Source: Bacillota bacterium
GTDB taxonomy: Bacteria > Bacillota > Clostridia > Saccharofermentanales > Saccharofermentanaceae
Direction: 5' to 3'
Length of the DNA stretch: 64,000 nucleotides
NCBI GenBank assembly: GCA_023397475.1
Contig: JAEWUD010000043.1
Span: forward strand, 26,744-90,743
Position numbers and translations under genes: made by a program. The notes beneath the pieces were generated by a model. The model saw nothing but the letters and a program-made list of their open reading frames with translations, made no database searches and was not told where the DNA came from. Numbering within the stretch: position 1 is the stretch's first letter; every line of letters begins with the position of its first letter. Positions 16,232 to 26,234 of the stretch are shown piece after piece.

Positions 16232-16675
16232 TCAAAGGAGAAATCTCTTCCGGAAGCCCATCACGTTCTCTGTGTACCCCACACTCTCGTAAAAACGATG
16301 AGCTCCCGTGCGAAATCCGGAAGAGACTAATATCGAGTACGCACATGATTCTTCTATGGCGATCTCTTCGATCTTCTCGAAAAGTGCCCGGCCGATCCCG
16401 GCGCGTCGTTGGGTGTCATCGACGATGACGTCTTCAATGACGAGAAAAGATTCATAATGGGCGGCGAGGGATTTGCAGATTATTCCGAGGATGCTGCCTA
16501 CCACGACATTATCATCGTTTACGGCGACAAGAAGATGATACGCGCTATCCGACTTCATCTGTGCAAAAATCTCCTTGTACCGGGAGGACAACCCGTGGTC
16601 ATTTCCGCTTAATTGCAGATAGAGTCGATCAAGGCCTTCGATATCCTCCAGCGTTGCTTCTCTTGTATGTATCAT
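16232..16675 (-). CDS. GNAT family N-acetyltransferase
   Basis: A 147-aa protein with the GNAT fold. The acetyl-CoA binding loop reads DTQRRAGIGRALFEKIE, matching the R/Q-x-x-G-x-G/A pattern. The C-terminal FYESVGYTENVMGFRKRF is typical of the last strands. It transfers an acetyl group to an unknown amine. GGAGAAAA precedes the ATG. The 244 bp between its stop and the preceding membrane protein gene hold nothing I can identify. Confidence 0.9.
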   Translation of the reverse strand: MIHTREATLEDIEGLDRLYLQLSGNDHGLSSRYKEIFAQMKSDSAYHLLVAVNDDNVVVGSILGIICKSLAAHYESFLVIEDVIVDDTQRRAGIGRALFEKIEEIAIEESCAYSILVSSGFRTGAHRFYESVGYTENVMGFRKRFLL

Positions 16676-16737
16676 TTATTTTCTCCTTTTCGAGTCAGGT
16701 ACAATCTGCGATTTTTTCAGCAGATGATCATAGTGTA

Positions 16738-17514
16738 TCATTCTTCATTATTGTCTTGGATCGTTCTTTCCTTCTCCAGACGATATTGTGCGGGACTTAA
16801 TCCACAGTAGTGCTTAAATCTTTTGCTGAAATGGAAGGGATCTAAGAATCCCACCATTTCTGTTATCGTTTTTACAGAAAGAGAAGTGTCACGAAGAAGT
16901 TGCGTTGCGATCATCATTCGATAATTGTTAAGATACTTACTCGGGGTCGTTTGTAGTTGGTCTTTGAATACTTTCGTAAGATATGCGGAGGAGAAACCAA
17001 AGGCGTCTGCAATTTCAGACAGATCAATCTGCTTCGCATAATTCATATGGATATACGTTTCTACGAGAGCAATAATCTCTTCTGGACTTTTCATATCATC
17101 GACGGATGGCAAATGACCATTGCTTGCACGTTGTTCGGTCTGCAGATTTTTTAGTGTTGACTGTAATTCCAGAAAATTGATCGGTTTTAGCAAGTAATCG
17201 AAGACATTATTTTGAATCGCGGATTTTGCATATTCAAAATCATCATACCCACTAACAACGATGATCTTAATGAACGGAAAATTGTCGTTTACCTCCTGAA
17301 TTAGCCGTAGTCCATCCATTACAGGCATTTTGATATCTGTGAATAAGATGTTCGGCAACAGAGTGCGCACGAGCTCATAGCCCTCCTCGCCATCATAGGC
17401 GACACCGATAACCTTAAAATTGGAGTTCGCGTTCTCAATATTATTAACGATGCTACGCGCAATGATCTTCTCATCTTCGACGACAACTGCGGTGATCACT
17501 TCTTTATTCTTCAT
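16738..17514 (-). CDS. Response regulator, YesN-type (REC plus AraC HTH)
   Basis: A 258-aa protein. The receiver domain has the phospho-acceptor Asp in ILFTDIKMPVMDG and the switch Lys in YLLKPINF. The C-terminal AraC/XylS HTH domain contains the two helices typical of YesN (EIADAFGFSSAYLTKVFKDQ and VGFLDPFHFSKRFKHY). It overlaps the kinase gene by 11 bp, so they are translated together. It is divergent from the ABC sugar operon at 19477, the probable target. Confidence 0.95.
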   Translation of the reverse strand: MKNKEVITAVVVEDEKIIARSIVNNIENANSNFKVIGVAYDGEEGYELVRTLLPNILFTDIKMPVMDGLRLIQEVNDNFPFIKIIVVSGYDDFEYAKSAIQNNVFDYLLKPINFLELQSTLKNLQTEQRASNGHLPSVDDMKSPEEIIALVETYIHMNYAKQIDLSEIADAFGFSSAYLTKVFKDQLQTTPSKYLNNYRMMIATQLLRDTSLSVKTITEMVGFLDPFHFSKRFKHYCGLSPAQYRLEKERTIQDNNEE

Positions 17515-19291
17515 GCCATCCTCCTATGGTAACGGATGCCCCGCCACTCTCCAGGTTCTCCAACCTGAATGTGAAGTTCGTACTGTTCAGTATCTTGAGA
17601 CGGATATATATATTCATCAGACCCATACCCTTAATCTCGAGAGAGGGTAGAAGACCACTCTTATCTATTTGTCGAATTTTCTCTTCGATGGTTAGAATCG
17701 TCTCCGGATCGAAACCGGGTCCATTATCAATTACAGAGATGTAGTAACTGTTATCAACAACGAAGCCTCTGATTTTGATATGCCAGGGAGGCTTGATCGA
17801 TGTTGAGAACTTAATAGCGTTCTCGACAAGAAGCTGGATACACAATTTGGGTATCTTAAGCGGTAACATCGATTCGGGAACGTCAACGGAGTAGGATAAA
17901 TCTTCCTGATAACGGATCATCATACATGTTAAGTAATTCTCGGTATGCTTCAATTCCGTCTGCAGCGGCACCAATTTATCGGAATCAGAGGAAATATATC
18001 GAAGCAGATTCGCAATGGCCTGACACATGACGATAATTTCCTTGTCCATTCCTTCCTCGGCCATCGATTGTATCGCGGAAATCGAATTGAAAAGAAAGTG
18101 CGGATTCATCTGCGATTGCAAAGCGAGCATTTTTGATTGCATCTCTTGGTTCTGCAAAAGCAATTGTCGTTCGATGGATTCACGAAGTTTCTCTTGCATA
18201 TCGTAAAATCCGTCATTCAAGGAGTTGAGTTCATAGATGCTCGTGTGGATATTAGCTTTTGTGTGTGCCTGATCCAGTCGAAAAGCAGCTACTTGTTTAT
18301 AGATCGCGTCGATAGGATTCGTTATATGACGTGCAGCAAAATAAGCAATCACCATACAAGCGAGAATCATAAAAATGGTTATTACTGCGGTGTTCCTGAA
18401 ATACTCCCATGCGTTCGAATACAAACTCGACTGCGGAAGTGCAACGATGGTTGTAAATCCGGAGTAAGCAGAATAACTGCAGGCAAGGACTTCGGTGCCG
18501 TTCGCTGATTCTACGGTCTGCGACGAAGCACCATCGGCAAGGATTTCTTGTGATCTCAGATAATAGAATGTCATATCCTCGGAGGTGATCGGGAAAACAA
18601 GATTTCCCGAAGAATCAAAGACATATATGTTTTCGCCGTAGATGGATTTATGTGTGATTGCGCTCGAGAACACCGAGTTCGCGGACTTTTTCGCCTCAAC
18701 AATCCCTTGCGGATTATTAAAAACATTGTAGTAAACGCGGAATAGCGAGATGAAGGATCTCTTGTAAATACCGTTGTAATACTTCGAGAGCTTGTCATCT
18801 TCGCCGGTATTGATAATGACCTTGTATCCGGAAGCTCTCATTACTTCGTCGTACCAATACATATCCTTCGTATCGTTGGCGTAGTAACCGTTATTTACTC
18901 CGGAAGCAAAAACACCGTTATCCAGTGAATAGAGATTGATCTGATCCGCGGGAAAATTCGGACCGATTATTGCGATCAGCAGATCGCCCAGCATCTTGGT
19001 GTTGTTGAAATAATCGCTATCCTCAACGTTCGTCGACTGATTATACTCCGCGAAGGTTGTCTTAATAATATTTGAATAGGCCACATTCATGGTGACCATA
19101 TTCAGATCATCAAGCTGATCATCAATCGAGTTTCCGATGGTCGTCGAATTCTGCGATATTGTGGCAAGGGTCTGCCTTCCGACATTCTGAACTTCAAATA
19201 CGACAAACAGAGCATAGTAGATAAAACAAGCAATAATCAAAATGATTGCATAGGTATAGAACATCGAAGTACGAATTGTTCTCGCTTTCAC
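17504..19291 (-). CDS. Sensor histidine kinase, YesM-type
   Basis: A 595-aa membrane kinase. One N-terminal helix (about residues 8-30), an extracellular sensor of about 270 residues, a second helix (about 300-320), then HAMP. The His_kinase domain has the motif QMNPHFLFNSISAIQ, whose His is phosphorylated, and the ATPase box DNGPGFDP. The start is GTG with GGAGAAAA upstream. Kinases of this class usually sense extracellular sugars or binding-protein complexes and control the adjacent ABC importer. Confidence 0.95.
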   Translation of the reverse strand: MKARTIRTSMFYTYAIILIIACFIYYALFVVFEVQNVGRQTLATISQNSTTIGNSIDDQLDDLNMVTMNVAYSNIIKTTFAEYNQSTNVEDSDYFNNTKMLGDLLIAIIGPNFPADQINLYSLDNGVFASGVNNGYYANDTKDMYWYDEVMRASGYKVIINTGEDDKLSKYYNGIYKRSFISLFRVYYNVFNNPQGIVEAKKSANSVFSSAITHKSIYGENIYVFDSSGNLVFPITSEDMTFYYLRSQEILADGASSQTVESANGTEVLACSYSAYSGFTTIVALPQSSLYSNAWEYFRNTAVITIFMILACMVIAYFAARHITNPIDAIYKQVAAFRLDQAHTKANIHTSIYELNSLNDGFYDMQEKLRESIERQLLLQNQEMQSKMLALQSQMNPHFLFNSISAIQSMAEEGMDKEIIVMCQAIANLLRYISSDSDKLVPLQTELKHTENYLTCMMIRYQEDLSYSVDVPESMLPLKIPKLCIQLLVENAIKFSTSIKPPWHIKIRGFVVDNSYYISVIDNGPGFDPETILTIEEKIRQIDKSGLLPSLEIKGMGLMNIYIRLKILNSTNFTFRLENLESGGASVTIGGWHEE

Positions 19292-19311
19292 AGGGTTTTC
19301 TCCAATTAATT

Positions 19312-19363
19312 AATGACATGTGCGCAAAACAACCAAACAATGGTTAAAAACACACATGTCATT
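19312..19363. promoter_or_regulatory. Inverted repeat between the two-component genes and the sugar operon
   Basis: AATGACATGTG at 19312-19322 and CACATGTCATT at 19353-19363 are perfect inverted copies 30 bp apart in the 185-bp divergent gap. Just beside them TGTGCG occurs twice (19321 and 19365). It may be a YesN operator. A weak promoter (TTTACA at 19372, TCTATA at 19395) follows for the plus strand. Confidence 0.5.
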
Positions 19364-19476
19364 TGTGCGAATTTACATTCCCAGAAATAGCGGGTCTATA
19401 TATTATTGAACTCGTACAGCAAGTTCATTCTATAAGATGAAGGAAAAACATGTCAACAAGATTCAAGGAGGGAAAG

Positions 19477-20841
19477 ATGAAAAGATTCTTATTAGTAGCT
19501 TTAGCCGCTGTTATGTTGGTAAGCTCGGTCGCTTGCTCAACGACGACAAACACGTCTGCTACATCGGCTGTGGCGACTGCCGCCACAACCGGTTCTTCAA
19601 CAGATTCGTCAACAACAACAGAGGCGACGAAGCAGGACGTAACGATCACCTACATGGTCAGCCAGGATCAACTTCAGGACGCAGAGATTGAGCTTGGTCA
19701 GAAATTCACTGAGGCAACCGGAATTAAGGTCGACTACCAGGTGATTCCTTCGGATCAGTATGTTAACCTCCTGACCACCAAGATGAATGCCGGAGAATGT
19801 GCAGACATTTTCTCTTCACAGGGTGGACAGTTTGATATTGTTACACAGCTGAATGTTGAGAAGAATGCGGTTGATCTGTCCGGCGAGAGCTGGTCATCCA
19901 CCGTTGATCCTCTTGCGGCGGCCGAGTTATCTGTTGACGGAAAACTCTACGGACAGCCCATTCAGGATGTCTCGAGTGTTTGGGCGATTGCCTATAATAC
20001 GAAGATTTTCGCGGAGAACAATCTTCAGGTTCCGACAACCTTTGCTGAGTTCAAGACCGTATGCGAAACGATCAAGACAGCTGGCATAACGCCGGTGTAT
20101 GAATGTGTATCGGACGGATGGCACCATGTGTTGTGGTTTCCTGAAGTAGGTGCGGCCTACGAGGCAGCAGAACCTGGTTTGATCGATAACCTTAACAGCA
20201 ATACCACAACATTTGCTGCGAGTGCTGTCATGAAGCAGTCTCTCGATCAGATTAAGGAAATGGTCGATGCCGGCTACTGGGGCGAGAACTATATGTCGAA
20301 TGCGTATGCGGACGCTGCCAAGAGCTTCGCAAGCGGCGAGTATGCCATGGTTGTAGCCAATCAGGGATTCGGAGCGGAAGTAGAAGCGATAGGAACGGAG
20401 CTGAAGGCCAGCGATGTAGGATACTTTGTCATCCCGCTTGTTGACAATCAGATCTTGAATGTCAATCCTGTCGGACCGTCAAGATTCATCTACTCCGGAA
20501 GCAAGAACATTGATGCTGCCAAACAGTACCTTGCCTATATCGCACAGGCGGAGAATCTTCAGTACCTGATCGATAACGTTTCGAAAAACAATACTCTGCC
20601 TTTCAGCGGTGTTACGGATAAGTACTCCGAAACGATCAAGACTTTCTATGCTACATATGCGACACACGGCACGGTTATGCAGACTACTGTCAAGTACTTG
20701 AACCCGCAGTGGATGGAAATCGGTAAAGAACTGGCTGCACTCATCTTGGGAGACTCGTCCTCTGAAGATGTACTCAAGAACATTGATAAGAACAGAGCGG
20801 ATCAGGCAACCGCAGCCAAAGATCCGGCTTGGAACGAGTAA
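19477..20841 (+). CDS. ABC sugar importer, lipoprotein solute-binding protein
   Basis: A 454-aa extracellular solute-binding protein family 1. The signal peptide ends in the lipobox VSSVAC, so Cys is lipidated and the protein sits on the outer face of the membrane. A Thr/Ser-rich linker precedes the binding domain, which opens VTITYMVSQDQLQDAEI. It feeds the two permeases downstream. The start at 19477 is set by AAGGAGGG; an ATG at 19450 is less likely. The substrate is not evident; the neighbouring GH31, GatD-like and GatZ genes suggest an oligosaccharide or alditol. Confidence 0.93.
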   Translation: MKRFLLVALAAVMLVSSVACSTTTNTSATSAVATAATTGSSTDSSTTTEATKQDVTITYMVSQDQLQDAEIELGQKFTEATGIKVDYQVIPSDQYVNLLTTKMNAGECADIFSSQGGQFDIVTQLNVEKNAVDLSGESWSSTVDPLAAAELSVDGKLYGQPIQDVSSVWAIAYNTKIFAENNLQVPTTFAEFKTVCETIKTAGITPVYECVSDGWHHVLWFPEVGAAYEAAEPGLIDNLNSNTTTFAASAVMKQSLDQIKEMVDAGYWGENYMSNAYADAAKSFASGEYAMVVANQGFGAEVEAIGTELKASDVGYFVIPLVDNQILNVNPVGPSRFIYSGSKNIDAAKQYLAYIAQAENLQYLIDNVSKNNTLPFSGVTDKYSETIKTFYATYATHGTVMQTTVKYLNPQWMEIGKELAALILGDSSSEDVLKNIDKNRADQATAAKDPAWNE

Positions 20842-20867
20842 GACAGAATAATAAACAGTAATAAGGT

Positions 20868-20901
20868 AGGTTGCTCCGGGAGCAAGCTCTCGGAGCAACC
20901 T
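20868..20901 (+). promoter_or_regulatory. Intercistronic hairpin after the binding-protein gene
   Basis: An 11-bp stem (AGGTTGCTCCG with CGGAGCAACCT) closes a 12-nt loop. There is no T-run, so I read it as an mRNA-stabilising or attenuating hairpin that lets the binding protein be made in excess over the permeases. Confidence 0.7.
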
Positions 20902-20919
20902 ATATTTATAAGGAAGTGG

Positions 20920-21801
20920 ATGCAGATGAATGAGAGGAAAACATACCCTTTATACTTCGTATATGGAGCACTAATTCTCTATGTAGCATTGTGTGTCATT
21001 CCCGGTGTGATTGGAATCGGATACTCGTTTACAGATTGGTCTTCGTATTCTGATGAGATTAACTTCATTGGTTTGAAGAATTTTGCCATTATCTTCTCAC
21101 CAGACGAGAACTATATCGAATACCTGAGTAACACAATCCTTTTCACACTGGTAACGACCATCTGCAAAAGCGTTATCGGGTTGTCACTTGCAGTCCTCCT
21201 TACGAAAAAAATACGGGGTTTGAACATTCACCGAGCCATTATGTATATGCCGGCCGTCATCTCAACGCTTATCGTCGGTATGACTTTCAAGAGCATATTG
21301 AACCCTCAAATTGGCCTTCTGAATGAATCCCTACGGTCGATCGGCCTGGATGTCTTCGCTCTGAAGTGGCTGACAGATTCGAAAATCGCGTTCTGGTCCG
21401 TTATGGCCGTCGATATCTGGAAAGGTGTCGGATACATCATGACGATATTTATCGCGGGGATTATGGCAATCTCGCCGGCGTATTTTGAAGCAGCTGAAAT
21501 TGACGGTGCGTCGCCGTGGCAAAAATTCAAGTCGGTGACTCTTCCTCTGCTCATGCCTACGATCGCGGTGACAACGGTACTCAATGTTCTCTATGGATTG
21601 AAGGTGTTTGACATCGTGTATTCCCTGACCAATGGAGGCCCCGGTTATGCGACGGAAGTCTTGTATACCGGCGTTTATAAGGAATTTAGCGAAGGTAGAT
21701 ACGCAGTAGGAACAACCCTTTCATCGGTTATGTTTGTCGTGATGCTCTTCGTCGGTTATTTCATGATCAAGATTATGACTAAGAAAGAGGTGGAAGAGTA
21801 A
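20920..21801 (+). CDS. ABC sugar importer permease 1 (UgpA/LacF type)
   Basis: A 293-aa membrane protein with six predicted helices and the EAA loop EAAEIDGASPWQKFKSVTLPLL, which docks the ATPase. It forms a heterodimer with the next gene product. AAGGAAG precedes the ATG. Its stop overlaps the next start (TAATG). No ATPase gene is present in the operon. Confidence 0.95.
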   Translation: MQMNERKTYPLYFVYGALILYVALCVIPGVIGIGYSFTDWSSYSDEINFIGLKNFAIIFSPDENYIEYLSNTILFTLVTTICKSVIGLSLAVLLTKKIRGLNIHRAIMYMPAVISTLIVGMTFKSILNPQIGLLNESLRSIGLDVFALKWLTDSKIAFWSVMAVDIWKGVGYIMTIFIAGIMAISPAYFEAAEIDGASPWQKFKSVTLPLLMPTIAVTTVLNVLYGLKVFDIVYSLTNGGPGYATEVLYTGVYKEFSEGRYAVGTTLSSVMFVVMLFVGYFMIKIMTKKEVEE

Positions 21802-22625
21802 TGAAGCATAGAAAAATTGCGAACTCTATTGCCGTGAATGCGATAGCCTGGATCGTATCAGCGATTCTGATCATTCCTCTTCTTCTGATCCTGATCAATT
21901 CCTTCAAGACAAGCATTGCAGCCTCCGATATGAATCTTCTCCTTCCAAGTGAATGGAGATTCGACAATTTTCTGGTTGTAATCGAGAAAGGAAAGCTGGA
22001 TACCGCCTTCTTGAACAGCATGATTTATTCAGTCGGAAGTGTCACCCTGTGTACATTCTTGGCATCTTTGGCATCCTTTGTCCTTTCGCGAAGAAGAAAA
22101 AGAGCAAGTAAATTATTGTACCTGTTCTTTGTTCTTGGCATCACAATGCCGATAAACTTCGTTTCTCTCATGAAAGTGATGCAGGTTTTGCACCTGTACA
22201 ATACGAGGTTTGGCGTAATCCTTCTGTATGCTGCATTACAAATGCCCTTCACGATTTTCCTGACCTATGGATTCATCAGTAAGATTCCAAGAGATATAGA
22301 CGAGGCAGCTGTTCTTGATGGGTGTACTCCGTTGCGACTGTTCTTCTCGGTAATTCTGCCGTTACTGAAACCTGTTCTCATCACTGTAATGGTTCTTACC
22401 TTTCTTAATACATGGAATGAATTTGTGCTTCCGTTATACTTCACCGGAAGTACAGAAAAATGGCCGATGACGCTTGCAGTTTATAACTTCTTCGGCATTT
22501 ACTTCAAGGATTGGAATCTGATCTGTGCTGACATCGTGCTAACGAGCGTACCGGTTATCATCGTCTATTTCCTGGGACAGAAATATATCGTTTCAGGCAT
22601 GACATCCGGTGCCGTGAAAGGATAG
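21801..22625 (+). CDS. ABC sugar importer permease 2 (UgpE/MalG type)
   Basis: A 274-aa partner permease with an EAA loop DEAAVLDGCTPLRLFFSVILPLLKP and the family ending YIVSGMTSGAVKG. It overlaps permease 1 by one base and lies 3 bp before the GH31 gene, so transport and hydrolysis are one transcript. Confidence 0.95.
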   Translation: MKHRKIANSIAVNAIAWIVSAILIIPLLLILINSFKTSIAASDMNLLLPSEWRFDNFLVVIEKGKLDTAFLNSMIYSVGSVTLCTFLASLASFVLSRRRKRASKLLYLFFVLGITMPINFVSLMKVMQVLHLYNTRFGVILLYAALQMPFTIFLTYGFISKIPRDIDEAAVLDGCTPLRLFFSVILPLLKPVLITVMVLTFLNTWNEFVLPLYFTGSTEKWPMTLAVYNFFGIYFKDWNLICADIVLTSVPVIIVYFLGQKYIVSGMTSGAVKG

Positions 22626-22628
22626 CAA

Positions 22629-24671
22629 ATGGACCAGTATATACGAAGAATCTCAGATACGATTACTCGGTTTGTCTACACGCAGAAAGGGAGTCTCATA
22701 AACAACTCTCTCTTGATCGATAGTCCCTCTGTTCATCAAGACAATTCCGCCGATGCGGCTTGTGAGACTCCCTTTGCAATACATGATGTTCAACTCATCG
22801 AGAAGCCGGTTATACAGTACACGACAAAGAATGATCCCATAGTTGTGACGATGAAAACTGTTGATGGAGATCGCAGTTACATAGAGAATCTGGAACCATA
22901 CGAGGCCGGACTCGCATACCAGGCGCGTATCACTATTTTGCTTTCTCCGGATGAAGCCATTTATGGCCTCGGCCAGGATGAACTTGGTGTTTATAACAAG
23001 AGAGGAACCATTCAGTATTTATACCAGCACAACATGAGGATTCCGATGCCGTTTTTTGTCTCGAGCAAGGGGTATGGTGTTCTTTTTGACTGCTGCTCAT
23101 TGATGACGTTTGATGATACATCCGATATGACAAGGATAACGCTGGACTGCGTGGATCAGCTCGATTTCTACATTATTACCGGAGATTTCGACGAGATTAT
23201 TGCAGGATATCGAGAATTAACGGGCAGAGCCTCGCGTCTGCCCGCGTGGGCCTTCGGATATATCCAGTCGAAAGAAACCTATAAAACACAAGACGAACTT
23301 GTCGCTGTTGTCGAAGAGTATCGTCGAAGACAAATTCCAATCGATGTTATTGTACAAGACTGGAAGACGTGGGAAGGCGAACTCTGGGGAGACAAAGTAC
23401 TGGACAAATCCAGATACCCGGACGTACGGGATGCAATCTTGCGAATTCATGAGATGCACGCCCATACGATGATATCTATCTGGCCAAACATGAGAGCAGG
23501 CGGGAAGAACCACGAGGAGTTTGCCCGAAAAGGAATGCTTCTGGGAGATTATTCCACCTATGACGCTTTCTCTCCGGATGCCAGACGACTCTACTGGGAG
23601 CAGATCATTGCGGAGTTGAAGGACTTCGACAGTTGGTGGTGTGACTCTACCGAGCCATTCTCGTCACCTGATTGGGGTGGATCCGTTCTGCTTTCCGAAG
23701 AAGAACGCTTTGCTCTTGTCGGTGATGAACACAAGAAATACCTGGGGCCCCATAGGGCAAACACATACGCTTTACTGCATGCTAAGGGGATTTTCGAGAA
23801 TCAAAAGAAAGATTTTCCGCAGAAACCCGTGCTCAACCTAACGAGATCCGGATATGCGGGAATTCAGAAGTACGGCGTCGCGTTGTGGGCCGGAGATACA
23901 TCCGCTACATGGCGGGAGCTAAGAGCCGAGATAGCGAAGGGGCTTAGCGTCAGCTTGAGCGGATTACCCTACTGGACGGTCGACATCGGTGCGTTTTTTG
24001 CCGGGAATGTTGAATGCTGGAGAAAATGGAAGGGAGATCCCGAAGCAGAGGCGGTATGGTTCTGGGCAGGAGAGTACAACGATGGGGTCGCAGATCTGGG
24101 GTATCAGGAGTTGTATACGCGATGGCTGCAATTTGGCGTGTTCCTCCCGCTGTTTCGTTCACACGGAACCGATACACCTCGCGAGATATGGCATTTCGAT
24201 GGCATCTTCTATGATGCGATCGTCAAATTCATTAAGCTCCGCTATACGCTCATGCCGTACATCCTCGAGATGGCAGATCGAGTGAGTGAAGAACATTACA
24301 CGATCATGCGAAGTCTGATGTTTGATTTCCCGGATGATGAGAATGTGCAGAATATCTGCAATGAATTTATGTTTGGAGATAGCATCCTTGTTTGTCCCGT
24401 AACGGTTCCCATGTATTTCGAAAAGAACAGCCGCCCGCTTGATTCGGACAAGCAGATGGATTGTTACTTGCCACGAGGAGCGGATTGGGTCGATTTCTGG
24501 ACGAATGCGTTCTATCACGGCGGACAGACGGTTACGGTAAATGCTTCTATTGACGCAATTCCGTTATTCGTTCGGGCGGGAAGCCGGATTCCGACACAGA
24601 GAGAGCTCCAATATGTGGGTGAGGATCAGCCGATCCAATGGATTGATTTTGGGACAGACAGTAAGAAGTAA
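22629..24671 (+). CDS. Glycoside hydrolase family 31 (alpha-glycosidase)
   Basis: A 680-aa GH31 enzyme without a signal peptide, so it acts on imported sugars. The catalytic nucleophile is Asp339 in SWWCDSTEPF and the acid/base Asp423 in LWAGDTSATW. The N-terminal beta-sandwich holds YGLGQDELGVYNKRG, as in other members. GH31 includes alpha-glucosidases, alpha-xylosidases, alpha-galactosidases and sulfoquinovosidases. The block SLSGLPYWTVDIGAFF resembles that in the alpha-xylosidase-like branch, but I cannot fix the substrate. The downstream galacto-type genes make an alpha-galactoside equally possible. Confidence 0.92.
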   Translation: MDQYIRRISDTITRFVYTQKGSLINNSLLIDSPSVHQDNSADAACETPFAIHDVQLIEKPVIQYTTKNDPIVVTMKTVDGDRSYIENLEPYEAGLAYQARITILLSPDEAIYGLGQDELGVYNKRGTIQYLYQHNMRIPMPFFVSSKGYGVLFDCCSLMTFDDTSDMTRITLDCVDQLDFYIITGDFDEIIAGYRELTGRASRLPAWAFGYIQSKETYKTQDELVAVVEEYRRRQIPIDVIVQDWKTWEGELWGDKVLDKSRYPDVRDAILRIHEMHAHTMISIWPNMRAGGKNHEEFARKGMLLGDYSTYDAFSPDARRLYWEQIIAELKDFDSWWCDSTEPFSSPDWGGSVLLSEEERFALVGDEHKKYLGPHRANTYALLHAKGIFENQKKDFPQKPVLNLTRSGYAGIQKYGVALWAGDTSATWRELRAEIAKGLSVSLSGLPYWTVDIGAFFAGNVECWRKWKGDPEAEAVWFWAGEYNDGVADLGYQELYTRWLQFGVFLPLFRSHGTDTPREIWHFDGIFYDAIVKFIKLRYTLMPYILEMADRVSEEHYTIMRSLMFDFPDDENVQNICNEFMFGDSILVCPVTVPMYFEKNSRPLDSDKQMDCYLPRGADWVDFWTNAFYHGGQTVTVNASIDAIPLFVRAGSRIPTQRELQYVGEDQPIQWIDFGTDSKK

Positions 24672-24689
24672 GGAATGGAGGGTATAAGC

Positions 24690-26198
24690 ATGAATAGATT
24701 TCTCTTGGGAATTGATATCGGAACTTCCGCATGCAAAGTTGCCCTCTTCACGCCGGACGGTCATGTTGTTGCCCAGGAGAGCCGTCCATATCAGGTTTAC
24801 TATCCGAATCCCGGTTGGGCGGAGCAAGATCCTGAAGATTGGTGGAGAGCGGTAAGCGAAGCATTGCGATCTTTGCTTGTTACATCTGGAGTTGATCCGA
24901 AGGAGATTTGCGGAATCGGCATTGACGGTCAAGGATGGTCTGCTGTAGCGATCGATGCAGAAGGAAACGTGTTATGTAACTCGCCGATATGGCTGGATAC
25001 ACGTGCCGACGAGATATGTGATGAATGGAATCGCGGACATGATCCGCGTAGGATTTTCGATGTCTGCGGCAACCCTCTTCGAGCAGCATACACGCTGCCG
25101 AAAATTCTTTGGATGAAGAGATATAAGCCGGAAGTCTACCGCCGGATCCATAAAATTCTCCAATCGAATAGTTATCTTGTGTATAAATTATCAGGAGTTC
25201 TAACACAGGATATAAGTCAGGCGTACGCATATCAATGTTTCGACATGAGAAAAGGGCAATGGGACAAGTCCATGTGTGATTTGTTCGGGATCGATATGAA
25301 CATACTTCCGGACATTTCTTCATGTCATCAAGTGGTTGGACGTGTGACCGAAGAAGCGGCAGTCATTACGGGTCTTGCCGAGGGAACGCCGGTAGTTGCC
25401 GGTGGACTCGACGCTGCATGCGGTGCGCTCGGTGTCGGCGTTATTCATCCGGGCGAGACGCAGGAGCAGGGCGGTCAGGCGGGAGGAATGAGCATATGCA
25501 TGGATACATACAAAGCGGATCCTCGACTCATACTCAGTTTTCACGTTGTCCCGAATATGTGGCTTCTTCAGGGAGGAACTGTCGGCGGAGGCGGCGTCTA
25601 TCGCTGGTTTGAACAGGAGTTTGGCGCCCAGGAGCGAGTTGATGCCGCCCGGTTGGGTACAGACGCTATGGAAGAGATGGATAACGAAGCAGAAACGATT
25701 ATGGACGGAAGCGATGGAATGATTTTCTTGCCGTATATGGCGGGAGAAAGATCGCCGATCTGGGATACAAAAGCGAAGGGTGTCTATTATGGCATCGATT
25801 ACACAAAGTCGCGCGCGCACTTCATACGATCCAGTATGGAGGGGGTTGCGTTCTCGCTAAAGCATAACATCGATGTAGCGGAGAGTGCCGGCGTAGAGGT
25901 GGGAAACCTGCGCGCCATGGGAGGCGCCGCCAACAGCAGGCTGTGGACGCAGATTAAGGCGGATATTACGGGGAAACGTATTGTTGTGCCATCCTCGGAT
26001 ACCGCGACAACCCTCGGCGCCGCAATTCTGGCAGGAGTCGGTACCGGCGTATATGAGAGCTTTGAAGCAGCCGTTTCTCAAACCGTCAAAATCCAGCGCG
26101 AACATAAGCCGGATCCATTGAAGCACGACAAGTATTATGCGGTGTACAGGAAATACAGAGAAATTTACTCCTGCCTTGCAGAAACAATGCACGAGTAA
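24690..26198 (+). CDS. FGGY-family carbohydrate kinase
   Basis: A 502-aa sugar kinase. The N-terminal phosphate-binding motif reads LGIDIGTSACK. The C-terminal domain has AGGLDAACGALGVG with the catalytic Asp, and LPYMAGERSPIWD. Overall it resembles xylulokinase, but the xylulose-binding motif GQMHG is replaced by GQGWS at residues 80-84, so another ketose or alditol is likely. In this operon a D-tagatose-type kinase would fit, which is inference. The start at 24690 follows GGAGGG; an ATG at 24675 lies inside that ribosome binding site. Confidence 0.9.
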   Translation: MNRFLLGIDIGTSACKVALFTPDGHVVAQESRPYQVYYPNPGWAEQDPEDWWRAVSEALRSLLVTSGVDPKEICGIGIDGQGWSAVAIDAEGNVLCNSPIWLDTRADEICDEWNRGHDPRRIFDVCGNPLRAAYTLPKILWMKRYKPEVYRRIHKILQSNSYLVYKLSGVLTQDISQAYAYQCFDMRKGQWDKSMCDLFGIDMNILPDISSCHQVVGRVTEEAAVITGLAEGTPVVAGGLDAACGALGVGVIHPGETQEQGGQAGGMSICMDTYKADPRLILSFHVVPNMWLLQGGTVGGGGVYRWFEQEFGAQERVDAARLGTDAMEEMDNEAETIMDGSDGMIFLPYMAGERSPIWDTKAKGVYYGIDYTKSRAHFIRSSMEGVAFSLKHNIDVAESAGVEVGNLRAMGGAANSRLWTQIKADITGKRIVVPSSDTATTLGAAILAGVGTGVYESFEAAVSQTVKIQREHKPDPLKHDKYYAVYRKYREIYSCLAETMHE

Positions 26199-26234
26199 CT
26201 TCTTTGGGATTGATAGGTTAAGGGGAGGACAATA

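Noticed and set aside
24690..26198. Calling the kinase xylB
   Set aside because: The GQMHG motif of xylulokinase is absent.
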